Below are positions 47,911 through 56,862 of a stretch of 64,000 nucleotides of DNA, one piece after another; the stretch's first letter is position 1, and each line of letters opens with the position of its first letter. The DNA is from Rahnella sikkimica (GTDB taxonomy: Bacteria; Pseudomonadota; Gammaproteobacteria; Enterobacterales; Enterobacteriaceae): the NCBI RefSeq assembly GCF_002951615.1, contig NZ_CP019064.1, positions 165,978-229,977 of the forward strand, read 5' to 3'. The notes beneath the pieces are model-generated. The model had not been told where the DNA came from and did not search any database. It saw only the letters and a list, made by a program, of their open reading frames with translations. The position numbers were made by a program, and so were the translations under genes.

Positions 47911-47966
47911 GTATTCGTATAACTCCTTTCTAAAAGTCCATCATGCGGGCGAGCAGTGCGCAGCCT

Positions 47967-48000
47967 GCCCCTGAATGCCGCGTCAGCGGCATTCAGGGGC
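47967..48000 (+). terminator. Strong hairpin after the msbA-like gene
   Basis: GCCCCTGAATGCCGC and its exact complement GCGGCATTCAGGGGC enclose a GTCA loop: a perfect 15-bp stem 56 bp after the stop. It is followed by CAAAAACC, so without the T-run a canonical terminator needs. It may stop transcription or stabilise the mRNA end. Confidence 0.55.
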
Positions 48001-48383
48001 CAAAAACCGTTAAGGACGGCTCATATCCCATCGGGCGCCGTTAACCCGGCAGAGCCGGTTACAGAGCGTTAAGTTCATGCAAGGCCAACCCCCTCCCTGC
48101 CCGACGTCGTTTAAGCAGCGGCCTTTCAGACGCGCATAAGTCAGATGGTCGCAGACGAAAGATAGAAACCGCGGGCCTCAGTCTGAAAGCCATTAAGAAC
48201 TCCAGTTACAACATCTATCTATAAAGCGACTCTGTTCCGCCCCTTGAGGCCGGGGCGGCGGCGCTTTTCAGGTGGGTTTCGCTCGCTGGTTATGTTTGCG
48301 TGATCATGATGGTCTGATGTGGCCTAATGATCTTGGACACGACTTAAGGGTGATAAACTTCCCCAATACATAAGAGGTGTCCA
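48001..48383. other. Stretch without a recognised gene
   Basis: About 380 bp with no frame of note. The last 60 or so bases are the left end of the IS3 element whose orfA follows. Confidence 0.45.
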
Positions 48384-48652
48384 ATGAAAGGTCGAAAAGC
48401 TTTTTCTCCTGAGTTTAAGTGCGAAGCTGCAAGCCTCATGGTTGATCGTGGCTATTCTATTGCGCAGGCCTGCGAGGCTATGGGCGTGGGTAAAACGGCG
48501 ATGCAGCGCTGGGTTCATCAACTTAATAGTGAACGCGGTGGCGTAACACCGGACGTGGGTAAAGCCCTGACGCCTGACCAGCAGCGTATTCAGGCGCTCG
48601 AAGCCCAGATCCGTAAAATTGAACGCGAGAAAAATATCTTAAAGGAGGCTAC
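48384..48652 (+). pseudogene. IS3-family orfA, truncated by an IS30 end
   Basis: The frame reads MKGRKAFSPEFKCEAASLMV, then IAQACEAMGVGKTAMQRWVH (helix-turn-helix) and a coiled coil to KNILKEA. At 48653 the IS30 terminal sequence begins, so the rest and orfB are lost. The interruption lies at the A-rich codons where orfA/orfB frameshifting normally happens. Confidence 0.85.
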
Positions 48653-49872
48653 TGTAGATTCAACTTGTCAACGCAACACCCTTTTCAAAAACCTGTTTTG
48701 GCGTCCTAAATTTCAATGTTTTCCTCGGCCTGTTGTTTAATTGCTCTGCGACCTGGTCCAGGTCTTCTTGTGAATGTTGAGCCAGACAGGTCTTTTTAGG
48801 GAAGTATTGCCGAATAAGGCCATTAGTGTTCTCGTTGGTACCTCGTTGCCATGGGCTTTGTGGGTCACAGAAATAAACTAGCGTGCCTGTATTAGCCGTA
48901 AAATCAGCGTGTTTGGCCAGCTCCATACCGCGGTCCCAGGTCAATGACTGCCTGAGTTTGAAGGGCATTCCTTTAAATTTCTCTATCAATGCATCATTCA
49001 CTGAAGTGGCGTCTTTTCCCTTCAATTTCAGCAGGATGGTATAGCGCGATTTCCTATCAACGAGAGTAGCAATATGTGTATTTTTTGTTCCTGAGACTAA
49101 ATCCCCTTCCAAGTGGCCAACAGAACGACGATTGTCGATATGCCCCGAACGCTCATGGATCGAAATACCATTGACGATGTTAATCGTCCCGCGCTCACCC
49201 TTGCGAGAGTGGCGTTTTCCATGACGTAGACTGTGAGAACGGCGCAGGTGCTTTACCAACAGATGATGTAAGGCGTTTCTGGTGCGAAAATACAGGGTTT
49301 TATAAATCGTCTCTGCTGATATTTGCATCGATTTTCGGCGATACGCTGTATTTTTAAGCCATCCGGATATTTGTTCAGGAGACCATTTGAGCTCCAGTTT
49401 TTCCAAAACTAAATCCCTTAATTCCAGATTCTTATCCAGCAAGCAGGGCTTCGGCCTTTTGGCCATTCGGTTCGCCCGGTTGTTCGCATCCACAGCTTTG
49501 TAATAGCGTCTGCCACGGTTACGTTGAACCTCTCTTGAGATCGTAGAAGGCGAGCGATTTAGAGATTGCGCAATAGCTCTGATACTTTTTTTGGCAGAGA
49601 GTCCGACGCGTATTTCTTCCCGTTCAGATAACGTTAAATGTGATGAAGCGCGTTTGCGCACGTTGGGCTTCATGCCACCGGAGTCTCTTAAATAGTGAAA
49701 ATGGTGCCGGGCTTAGAATCCAGGGTTTTAGCAATGTCACTGAAGCCGATGCCGTTCTTCCATGAGTCGAAAACAAACTCTTTTTCTAGTGCCGTAAATG
49801 TACGCTTCATTCAATAATCCTCCGCTACCCCATGTTTTAGCATGGATGTTGCATTGATCAATTGAATCTACA
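48653..49872 (-). mobile_element. IS30-family insertion sequence (1220 bp)
   Basis: The ends TGTAGATTCAACTTGTCAAC (left) and TGTAGATTCAATTGATCAA (right, inverted) match the classic IS30 terminal repeats and the length equals IS30. It holds one intact transposase gene. The two flanks are orfA remnants of two different IS3 elements in opposite orientation, cut at the same codon; there is no matching target duplication, so this copy is a recombinant or deletion product. Confidence 0.88.
48660..49673 (-). CDS. IS30-family transposase
   Basis: The protein has 337 residues. N-terminal helix-turn-helix (HLTLSEREEIRVGLSAKKSI, SLNRSPSTISREVQRN) and a DDE domain: VGHLEGDLVSG (first Asp), LTWDRGMELAKH (second Asp), RGTNENTNGLIRQYFPKKT (Glu), then LNNRPRKTL. 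Complete and probably active. Confidence 0.92.
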   Translation of the reverse strand: MKPNVRKRASSHLTLSEREEIRVGLSAKKSIRAIAQSLNRSPSTISREVQRNRGRRYYKAVDANNRANRMAKRPKPCLLDKNLELRDLVLEKLELKWSPEQISGWLKNTAYRRKSMQISAETIYKTLYFRTRNALHHLLVKHLRRSHSLRHGKRHSRKGERGTINIVNGISIHERSGHIDNRRSVGHLEGDLVSGTKNTHIATLVDRKSRYTILLKLKGKDATSVNDALIEKFKGMPFKLRQSLTWDRGMELAKHADFTANTGTLVYFCDPQSPWQRGTNENTNGLIRQYFPKKTCLAQHSQEDLDQVAEQLNNRPRKTLKFRTPKQVFEKGVALTS

Positions 49873-50144
49873 GTAGCCTTTTTTAAAATATCGTTTTCCA
49901 TTTCAATGCGTTGTATCTGTTTTTTAAGCTCACGTATCTCAAGCTGTTCTGGCGTCATGGGCGTTGCTTTAGGCGATTTACCCGCCCGTTCGTCCTTAAG
50001 CTGACGAACCCACTTATCCATCGTGGAAACTCCGACGTTCATCGCTCTGGCAGCGTTAGCAACGGAATAATTTTGGTCGAGTACAAGTTGTGCTGCTTCA
50101 AGACGGTATTCAGGGCTAAAAGTTCTTCTGGTACGTCCGGTCAT
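49873..50144 (-). pseudogene. IS3-family orfA, truncated by an IS30 end
   Basis: The minus strand reads [40 protein letters not shown] and on to MENDILKKA, where IS30 sequence starts. It differs from the IS3 orfA at 48384 and so comes from another IS3 element. No orfB remains. Confidence 0.85.
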
Positions 50145-50211
50145 AGGGTCACCTTTGATGTGCTGAGGTGATGATATCACCTCTTATCAGGTGGCCAAAT
50201 TCAGTAAACCA

Positions 50212-50442
50212 CTACACTTCAGACAGCTCAGGGAAGCTCATCAGATTGCGAACAGAAACGCTTATCCAATCCATGCACGAACAGATAGGGCTGAAATGGT
50301 TTTTACCATTTCTGTTTATGAAGTAGCTGTAAGCAAACTCCCCTTCATTAACCACATCGCGAAAATCCGTTATTAAAGTGTCGTCAATAGTTACGCCAAA
50401 ATCAGCCTTGGTTTTCTTCATGGTAATCACTTTCAAATCCAT
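50212..50442 (-). CDS. Hypothetical small protein
   Basis: The frame has 76 residues, or 69 from the ATG at 50421 (MKKTKADFGVTIDDTLITDF). Sequence is plausible as protein but no family is recognised, and neither start has a good ribosome-binding site. It might be a truncated remnant beside the IS3 fragment. Confidence 0.3.
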   Translation of the reverse strand: MDLKVITMKKTKADFGVTIDDTLITDFRDVVNEGEFAYSYFINRNGKNHFSPICSCMDWISVSVRNLMSFPELSEV

Positions 50443-50808
50443 ACACTTAGAGGTTGATTGTGACCGTTATAATAGGCAAAAACAACTCAGTGGGTTGACC
50501 AGCGCCCCATAACTCAAAATTGCTCGATTTAAGTATGTATTCCGACTTGCGCTCCTCGCTCTCGGCAGACATTCAGCGTGACGTGGTTCTTGAGAGTTTT
50601 CTTCGGGTTTGATGTTATATCCTGCCTATTCGTCTATTTGTGTAAGTGTATCCCTGAAGGTACATATGCCAAGTCATTTTCAATCTGACTATCTCAAGGG
50701 ATGCCTACCCTCATTTCTTACTACTACTGGCAAAGAAGAGGTACCACTAGGCAAACCCACTCTCAAAACGAGAAAGTTCATTATTAAGAGGGTCACTCAG
50801 AGAGTGTA
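50443..50808. other. Stretch without a recognised gene
   Basis: About 365 bp between the small frame and the toxin-antitoxin promoter. A 67-codon frame at 50609-50812 has no ribosome-binding site or homology; I see no RNA or repeat. Confidence 0.4.
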
Positions 50809-50852
50809 TTGACAATAGCTATACAACAATCTAATGTATAGCTGTTGTCGAT
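50809..50852 (+). promoter_or_regulatory. Promoter and palindromic operator of the toxin-antitoxin operon
   Basis: TTGACA at 50809 is a consensus -35; TAATGT follows after 17 bp. Overlapping it, ACAATAGCTATAC and GTATAGCTGTTGT form an inverted repeat around an 11-bp centre, positioned for repression by the DUF1778 antitoxin. An AGGAG stands 12 bp before the ATG. Confidence 0.65.
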
Positions 50853-50868
50853 ACAGGAGCTATAAAAA

Positions 50869-51129
50869 ATGCGTGACGCTGCAATTAATTTACGTGCTTT
50901 GCCGGAACAGCGTGATCTCATCGATCAAGCTGCCAGTTTATTGGGTAAAAACCGATCTGATTTTATGCTGGAAGTAGCTTGTGAGCGCGCGCAGGCTATT
51001 CTGCTCGACCAGGTTTTTTTCCAGTTAGATACTGAAAAATTTCATGAATTCACAGCGATGCTTGATGCACCTCAAAAGACAAATCAGGGTCTGGAGCACC
51101 TGATGGCAGTGAAAGCACCTTGGGCATGA
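50869..51129 (+). CDS. DUF1778-family antitoxin (TacA-like)
   Basis: The protein has 86 residues. RDAAINLRALPEQRDLIDQA forms the N-terminal ribbon-helix-helix used to bind the operator; DFMLEVACERAQAILLDQVF continues as in DUF1778 antitoxins, followed by a tail that blocks the toxin. The end overlaps the toxin gene (ATGA). It neutralises the GNAT toxin and represses the pair together with it. Confidence 0.88.
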   Translation: MRDAAINLRALPEQRDLIDQAASLLGKNRSDFMLEVACERAQAILLDQVFFQLDTEKFHEFTAMLDAPQKTNQGLEHLMAVKAPWA

Positions 51130-51605
51130 GTTTACAATTATCTGCCCCTGAGCCACTCACAACTGCACATATCCTTGATGCTTTTGGTTGTGGGGAATCA
51201 ACGTTAGATGAATGGTTAAAACGGCGCGCTCTGACAAACCATTTAAATGGTGCAAGTCGTACTTTTGTTGTCGCGACTAACGATAAAAGTGTTGTCGGTT
51301 ATTACGCCCTTGCAGCCGGCGCTGTGTCCCACAGGGAAGCAACAGGGGCAGCTCGGCGTAATATGCCTGACCCAGTTCCGGTCATTGTATTGGGAAGATT
51401 GGCGGTCGACCTTCGCGCTCAGGGAATAAAGTTAGGAGCCTCATTGTTACAGGATGCTGTTCTTCGAGTTCACTCAATTGCTGAAAATACAGGGGTCAGA
51501 GCATTGCTCGTACATGCACTTCATGAACCAGCTAAACAATTTTATGAACACTACGGTTTTACATCATCGCCAATTAATCCGATGACATTAATGCTTCGCC
51601 TTTAG
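51126..51605 (+). CDS. GNAT-family toxin acetyltransferase (TacT/AtaT-like)
   Basis: The protein has 159 residues from the ATG at 51126. GNAT fold: VIVLGRLAVDLRAQGIKLGA holds the acetyl-CoA pyrophosphate loop (RAQGIKLG), and FYEHYGFTSSPINPMTLML the catalytic-Tyr region. Enzymes of this pairing acetylate the amino group of aminoacyl-tRNA and stop translation. Together with the antitoxin it is an addiction module that would favour keeping this DNA. It looks intact. Confidence 0.88.
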   Translation: MSLQLSAPEPLTTAHILDAFGCGESTLDEWLKRRALTNHLNGASRTFVVATNDKSVVGYYALAAGAVSHREATGAARRNMPDPVPVIVLGRLAVDLRAQGIKLGASLLQDAVLRVHSIAENTGVRALLVHALHEPAKQFYEHYGFTSSPINPMTLMLRL

Positions 51606-51695
51606 TATTCACAGCAACCTTGAAGCATAGCAAGTGATGAAATCGAAAAAACCAAACAAGAAGTCATACTTCATAATGATGAAGTATGACTTGTG

Positions 51696-52744
51696 CTATT
51701 TTTTATTCTTATGATTTAGAAGGCTTTTTTCCATAAGGTCAGTCATCGCACCTTCATGCGCCTGAAGATTACGAATATAACGCATTAATGTTTCGGGCTT
51801 TTTCCATGTCCCTTCCTGCATAATCTGAGCAACGGCATAGCCACGTCCCGCCATGTCCTGCGCAGCTCCTACACGGGCACTGTGACCAGTCCAGGTCATG
51901 TAGCGCCCTTTATTTGGGGTGATAGTTTCAGCTGTTCCAATCGTCCGCCATGCCTTGGTGAAGATAAATTCAATCGCCGGCGTGCTCAGCGGACGGGTGA
52001 TAGAAAGAGTTGCACTCCCAGAGCGGTGAACCGGACAGAAGAGGAAAGCGTCAGGTTCGGCGCTCATACCTGACGCAGACAACCATTCTGACAACCGTCG
52101 GGAAGACTGCGAGCTTAGGGATTTGATAAGGCCCCCGTCTGAACAATAGTTTTGGTATAGCTTACATTGAGGATGATCCTGCCATCCGGTGCCCGGGAGA
52201 TGTCTCGAACACGGAGACGTGCTAATTCACTGATACGCAGCAGCGTGCTATAAGCGAGATGCAGAAATGCCAAATCCCGTTTGTGCCGAAGCGATATTGA
52301 GTCAGACCACAGTGCATCCAGTTTCAGCAAATCTTCAAGACGGAAGGGAACCGCCTGACCCGTACGTTCACCGGTTACAACCGCAACACGATTTATCTTC
52401 TTAACGGCCCTGAATACCAGCGGTGAGATGTTAGGAGGGGTGAGACCTGCGTTACGGTGTAACATTGAAATTAAAGAACCGTGCGTGGCAATCGTTGAAG
52501 AGGCGCGCCCGTTCTCTTGTAGCCAGTTCAGGTAATCGCGAAGATCGTCCGGAAGCATAGGCAAAAACGAACGACCATTCTTTGTCGACCATGTATGACA
52601 AATCCGCATTACGCTCATCAGTTGTCGCCAGGTATTAGGTGAAAATGCTTCTTTGTCCTGTACAAATTCCTTAAGCCTGGCCAGAACATCCTCTTCAGTC
52701 TGGATAGCCGGTAGCGCTTGGGGGATTGGTGTTAATTTATCCAT
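51696..52744 (-). pseudogene. Cre/Dre-like tyrosine recombinase, frameshifted
   Basis: Two frames join into a protein like P1 Cre. The first (52744-52115) has AFSPNTWRQLMSVMRICHTW, MLHRNAGLTPP and YSTLLRISELARLRVRDISR with the first catalytic Arg. The second (52094-51696) has TWTGHSARVGAAQDMAGRGY (HxxR) and MRYIRNLQAHEGAM (Tyr nucleophile). The frame is lost in a 5-C run on the plus strand (52133-52137); one more base repairs it. All catalytic residues are kept, so it could be working in reality. A rox-like site lies 172 bp upstream. Such systems resolve plasmid dimers. Confidence 0.85.
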
Positions 52745-52915
52745 ATTTAGCTTAAAAAGCGAACTCCCGGTAACTGACGACGCTACGTAGATTCTGAGAA
52801 AGATGCAGGGGATTTACCTTGCAGATTTCACGTAGCGAAACCTGCACGATCGACAGAAAAAAATCATCTACACCTGTAACTACTGGTTAGATTACCAGTT
52901 CCTTCAAAAGAAGAC

Positions 52916-52947
52916 TAACTTTATATAAGTCCCATTATATAAAGTTG
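52916..52947. repeat. lox/rox-like recombination site
   Basis: AACTTTATATAA and TTATATAAAGTT are perfect 12-bp inverted arms around GTCCCA. The 32-bp whole matches the Dre target rox, as I recall it, at about 26 positions, and also shares TAACTT and TATA with the loxP arm. It sits 172 bp upstream of the Cre/Dre-like recombinase gene. Confidence 0.7.
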
Positions 52948-53252
52948 AATAAATCTACCCATGTTTAGGAAATACTATAAAATATTCAGTAGAAAGGGCT
53001 TTTGGGTTATTGCATCTGCAGGGATAGATGACTTTGCTCTAACGTATGTCCCTCGCCATTGCTGCAGACGATCTTCCCACTGTTAGTCTTAGAGGCACTA
53101 GGTTTGATAAAAGACGAACTCAAAGCCTTTATTGTGGCAACCGGCGTAAATATGTCTGACAGACGCTGATAGTCAGCATATCCTCTACGCCGCTATACTC
53201 AACCTCATCCAACTCAAAATGTGACATGTAAGTGAGTGCACATAATCGGTCA
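52948..53252. other. Stretch without a recognised gene
   Basis: About 305 bp, AT-rich; I see no frame, repeat or RNA gene. Confidence 0.4.
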
Positions 53253-53664
53253 TCAATGTTGTGTAAATAATAATAATAGATTTGATGATTCGATTGCTTG
53301 TTCTTTTTCTATACCTATCCAGGTGCCGTAAAGACCTGCACTATACCCGTGAATAGTACCTTTTGAAGAATATCCTGTAAGCGAGCTATGTGTTTTACTT
53401 TTGCTAGTGCCGTATCCAGTCATAAGACCGAGACTCAAACGATCCGCTCCTTTTAATTTCATGATTTAATATCACTCCCAATCTGAACAACATACTGATT
53501 ACTTTTTGTTTTAAGCTGTCCAGAAGAAGTGTGCCAATTCGTATGTCCGCCAACATTACGCATCCAAAGCAGGGTATTATTTTGCTCATCCGTAAATGAA
53601 TCACGGTAAGTAGCACCTGAGGACCGGTCGCCAATACGTATAGAGTATCTGTATTATGTGCCAC
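53253..53664 (-). pseudogene. Autotransporter beta-barrel fragment
   Basis: Combining two minus-strand frames gives LGDRSSGATYRDSFTDEQNN, LLWMRNVGGHTNWHTSSGQ, then, after a frame change, DRLSLGLMTGYGTSKSKTHS and GYSAGLYGTWIG. This is the beginning of the outer-membrane barrel of AIDA/pertactin-type autotransporters. Passenger and the rest of the barrel are gone; it stops near 53270. Confidence 0.75.
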
Positions 53665-53676
53665 TCAAATACGATT

Positions 53677-54171
53677 CTATTTAAATCTGAATTTAAACTT
53701 AAACCATAGTTTACACCAAGACCTAAATTCCATATGGAAACTTGAAAAACTTTCCATACTCAATTTATTTAGTGCATTATTCTTGTGGCTACTGATTGTT
53801 TTCTCCTCAATATTAAGAAATTTTGAAATACTTTTTGAACTAATACCTTTGCAAAGATTATCTAAAACCAATAACTCACGCATAGTAAGCGGTGGTTTAG
53901 GGATGAAGTGACTATTTCCTATGACTTCCATAAGTTCATCAGCGAAATCATTAGTGTTGAGGTTCATCGAAATTTTATTCTTTCTGCATATTGCAAATAT
54001 CTGTATTGGTTCAACAAATAAATTTGGTTTAATTTTATCAGGAAAAAAAACATATACGCTACCGTGTCCTGTATAAAAATATTTAATATTGAGGTTCGAA
54101 GGTAAGAAACCATTCTTTAACACCTCTTTTAAACCAATCTCAAAATAACTATTCTCTGTAATAATCATCAA
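53677..54171 (-). CDS. LuxR-type (GerE HTH) transcriptional regulator
   Basis: The protein has 164 residues. The C-terminal part (about 92-150) is a LuxR helix-turn-helix: LTMRELLVLDNLCKGISSKS, SKFLNIEEKTISSHKNNALN, KLSM. The N-terminal 85 residues, starting MMIITENSYFEIGLKEVLKN, resemble the degenerate receiver domains of fimbrial or adhesin regulators and lack a phosphorylation Asp pattern. AT-rich like its neighbours. It may have regulated the autotransporter, only a fragment of which remains next to it. Confidence 0.78.
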   Translation of the reverse strand: MMIITENSYFEIGLKEVLKNGFLPSNLNIKYFYTGHGSVYVFFPDKIKPNLFVEPIQIFAICRKNKISMNLNTNDFADELMEVIGNSHFIPKPPLTMRELLVLDNLCKGISSKSISKFLNIEEKTISSHKNNALNKLSMESFSSFHMEFRSWCKLWFKFKFRFK

Positions 54172-54764
54172 CTAACTCCCATTTCATAAAATTCCTTCGG
54201 ATTTGAAAAAAGTCTTATTTCCGCATCATAAATTAAGGTAAATACATTAAAAGAGGAACGCAGTAATTTTCCTCAGAATATAGCGCATCCAGTCATGTCT
54301 ATTTACCATGTTCCTAAAGAAAGGCATTAATTTTAACATTAACACTTGTGAATCTACATTAGATGCTGCTACAAAAAACATTCACTCAACCAGTGTGCTA
54401 TCGAGATTAACTTAAGCTATGGCTTTCATTCTAGAATGCGTTGATCTATAACTATAATTTTGATATCGTGATCAATTATCATTATGATCATATGAACTAC
54501 AGTTTTATTATTTAGATTATTGCATGCTACATATGAATTACATTCAATGCTTAATGTTCTTTAATAATTAGTTTAAATTAAAAACTTTGAACACTTTTCT
54601 ATTCCCAATATTATTCCTACATAAATTATGTAAATTTTTAGTTACAAATTTTTGAGAGTTTACTTTCAAATTTAAGTATAGTCTAATTTATAAATAGTTG
54701 TGCAAATTAATTACTATAAAATGATTCGATCACGAAACTTAAAAAGTAATTATGAGAGATATTC
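54172..54764. other. Very AT-rich intergenic stretch
   Basis: About 590 bp between two divergent regulator genes. No frame. It holds runs such as ATAATTTTGATATCGTGATCAATTATC-type dyads (TGATATC/GATCA), the kind of curved, H-NS-prone DNA found around horizontally acquired regulators. AAAAGTAATTATGAGAG lies before the ATG at 54765. Confidence 0.4.
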
Positions 54765-55598
54765 ATGAAAAATAAATTAGTTATTTTCAGGGAAATATGC
54801 GATCTTTACGAAACCATACTTAAAAATGAGTCTATAAACGAAGCCATCATAAATCATTCATTGCTCATTTTGGATGAATTCCGTTCAAAAAAACTTTTTT
54901 ATAAATATATTTTTAAAAATAATCGTTTTTTGGCTGTAAGTATCGCTGCATGTGTTTTTTATAATCAAAATGATTCCTATTTTTCTGATGTAAAATCAGA
55001 GTGCTTAAAAACAGGAATGATTAGTGAAAACACAATAACCTCACTACTCTCCATGCTTAAAATCACAGGAAGAATAACTATTGATAAGAGCAGGTTAGAT
55101 AAACGTAAAATAAAGTTCTCTTTCACAGAGAAAGGGGAGTTAGATACACTATCTTTAATAAATTCTGTAATGCCAGCTCTTAATATTTTGTTCCCTAACA
55201 TTGTCAACTCATCCAGTTTATCGAAAAATGAGTTAGGTTTTTTTTTCCAAAAATACTATGATATTTTTCACGCTGGTTTATATCTTGTAGATTTAACTAA
55301 AGGAGCTGAGATATTCATCACTAAGGACTCAGGCCATATGATCATGGTTAGCTTATTTATGTTATGCCAAAATAACGAGATTGAGTCAAAAAAATCGAAA
55401 ATTTCATATATTTCAAAAAATTGTGGAGTATCACGTTCGCACTTAAGAAACATTCTCATTGAGGCAAATAAATTGAACCTCCTAGTTTTTGATAACAAGT
55501 CAGGGAACATTCAAATCCTTGATACTTTCAATTCTATGTTCAGGTCCTATATGGCATATTACTTTTCTTTTGTAATTTACGGGTTAAAAGTGAGTTGA
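54765..55598 (+). CDS. AT-rich protein with two likely winged-helix domains, unknown
   Basis: The protein has 277 residues and is rich in Lys, Asn, Ile and Ser. Two regions resemble winged-helix DNA-binding units: CLKTGMISENTITSLLSMLK followed by a wing (ITIDKSRLDKRKIKFSFTEKG; about 80-130), and KISYISKNCGVSRSHLRNIL followed by a wing (LLVFDNKSGNIQIL; about 215-260). The middle is helical. It resembles no family that I can name. The likely role is transcriptional regulation. Confidence 0.55.
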   Translation: MKNKLVIFREICDLYETILKNESINEAIINHSLLILDEFRSKKLFYKYIFKNNRFLAVSIAACVFYNQNDSYFSDVKSECLKTGMISENTITSLLSMLKITGRITIDKSRLDKRKIKFSFTEKGELDTLSLINSVMPALNILFPNIVNSSSLSKNELGFFFQKYYDIFHAGLYLVDLTKGAEIFITKDSGHMIMVSLFMLCQNNEIESKKSKISYISKNCGVSRSHLRNILIEANKLNLLVFDNKSGNIQILDTFNSMFRSYMAYYFSFVIYGLKVS

Positions 55599-55604
55599 AA
55601 AATT

Positions 55605-55808
55605 TTGAAAAAAAGGTGTAATATTCTTCAAAGTAATAGCCTATGTTTAGGAACACTACCGTTATTACCAAAAACATCTTGGCTGAGAAATGCTAAGCTT
55701 CAAATTCGATATAAGAATAACCTTAGCTGTGGTTTTTTAGTAATACAAAAATTACCCCCAAATTTTAACAACAAACAACCTTTACTAATTGGTAAAAACA
55801 TGTTCTGA
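55605..55808 (+). CDS. Small frame, possibly a degraded SymE-like protein
   Basis: 67 codons from a TTG. WLRNAKLQIRYKNNLSCGF and LVIQKLPP loosely recall the SymE motif of type I toxins (a KWL-x-AGF segment and a later LVI), but with several mismatches. It may be a remnant or chance. Confidence 0.22.
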   Translation: MKKRCNILQSNSLCLGTLPLLPKTSWLRNAKLQIRYKNNLSCGFLVIQKLPPNFNNKQPLLIGKNMF

Positions 55809-56121
55809 ACTATGACCTCTTGACATCATCCTTTTGTTGGAAACATCTTTCAAATTCTCGAAGTCGATGCTACAAGCTGCTGAATTAGGTTCAGTAAATT
55901 CAATTCATTTTAAATTTGAGAATACAAAAGGTTTTGAATTTCCTAAACACTAGACTTAACAATTGGTAAATAACTTGGAATATCTTTGGTATATTACTTC
56001 CATATAGCCTAAATATTCGTCAAAACTGTTTCTATCCAGTGTGCCAAGTGCGCCTATCCAGGGAAAATGGATGTCGTGGCTAATTTCTTATACGGATTGT
56101 ACATTTCAATGAGACCAAGCT

Positions 56122-56640
56122 ATAGACTTTACAACTGCTCATCATGAACTGGCTTCAGTTCTTGATAATGGTTCTAGCAGTGAGTTCGTCAGTGTCACGC
56201 GCAGATCGGCACTAGGTATTGTTGTTATTGATGCTGAGCACTATAAAAAATGTTGAAAATTCTGGTTGAATTAGAATTTACTGGTTGTTTAAACAACATG
56301 GCATGAGGCCAATCGGCGATTTATATTCTTTCATGTAGAGATATCATTGGCATTCACGAACGTATGATTGCAACTTACAGAAGTCTTGCAATCAATGATG
56401 ATTCAGAATATGTCAACACTAATTCTGAATGGCTACATGTGTGAAGGTGACGGTGATTTATAAGTTCCAACTGCTGATTATATTCAAGCCATAGTGCAGC
56501 GCATTGTTTCAAGGGTGCAAATAATAGAACCGCATTTGCTTCATCAGTTTTGTTCCTCCAACATATTGAAATTCTTGTCCGGTTTCGGGTTGTCTACCTA
56601 GCAGCGCAGGGGAGGCTTAATGTGTGGAATATCGCTGGAG
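56122..56640 (+). pseudogene. Decayed phd-doc-like toxin-antitoxin module
   Basis: From 56125 the frame DFTTAHHELASVLDNGSSSE, FVSVTRRSALGIVVIDAEHY resembles Phd/YefM antitoxins. Downstream, in other frames, DIIGIHERMIATYRSLA (about 56338) resembles the start of Doc/Fic toxins (IxxIHDxxIxxYG), and HCFKGANNRTAFASSVLFL (about 56500) matches the Doc HxFxxxNxRTA motif. Many stops intervene. The surrounding DNA from 55810 to 56120 and 56640 to 56750 holds no gene. Confidence 0.5.
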
Positions 56641-56862
56641 CACTAAAACAGCCGACATGATAAAATTATGTCCATATTTTAATGAACTAGATTTAACATA
56701 ATTATGATTATATGAATCTAACTCATTGTTTATAATGAAATTAATAGTGCGTATCATCCTGACGGCGCAACACACCGATCCGCAAGACGTGCATCAAAAG
56801 CCTCAACCATTTGTAAGTAACCCAGCTTTAGTTCCACACACTTTTTGAGATTTCCGGTTTCT

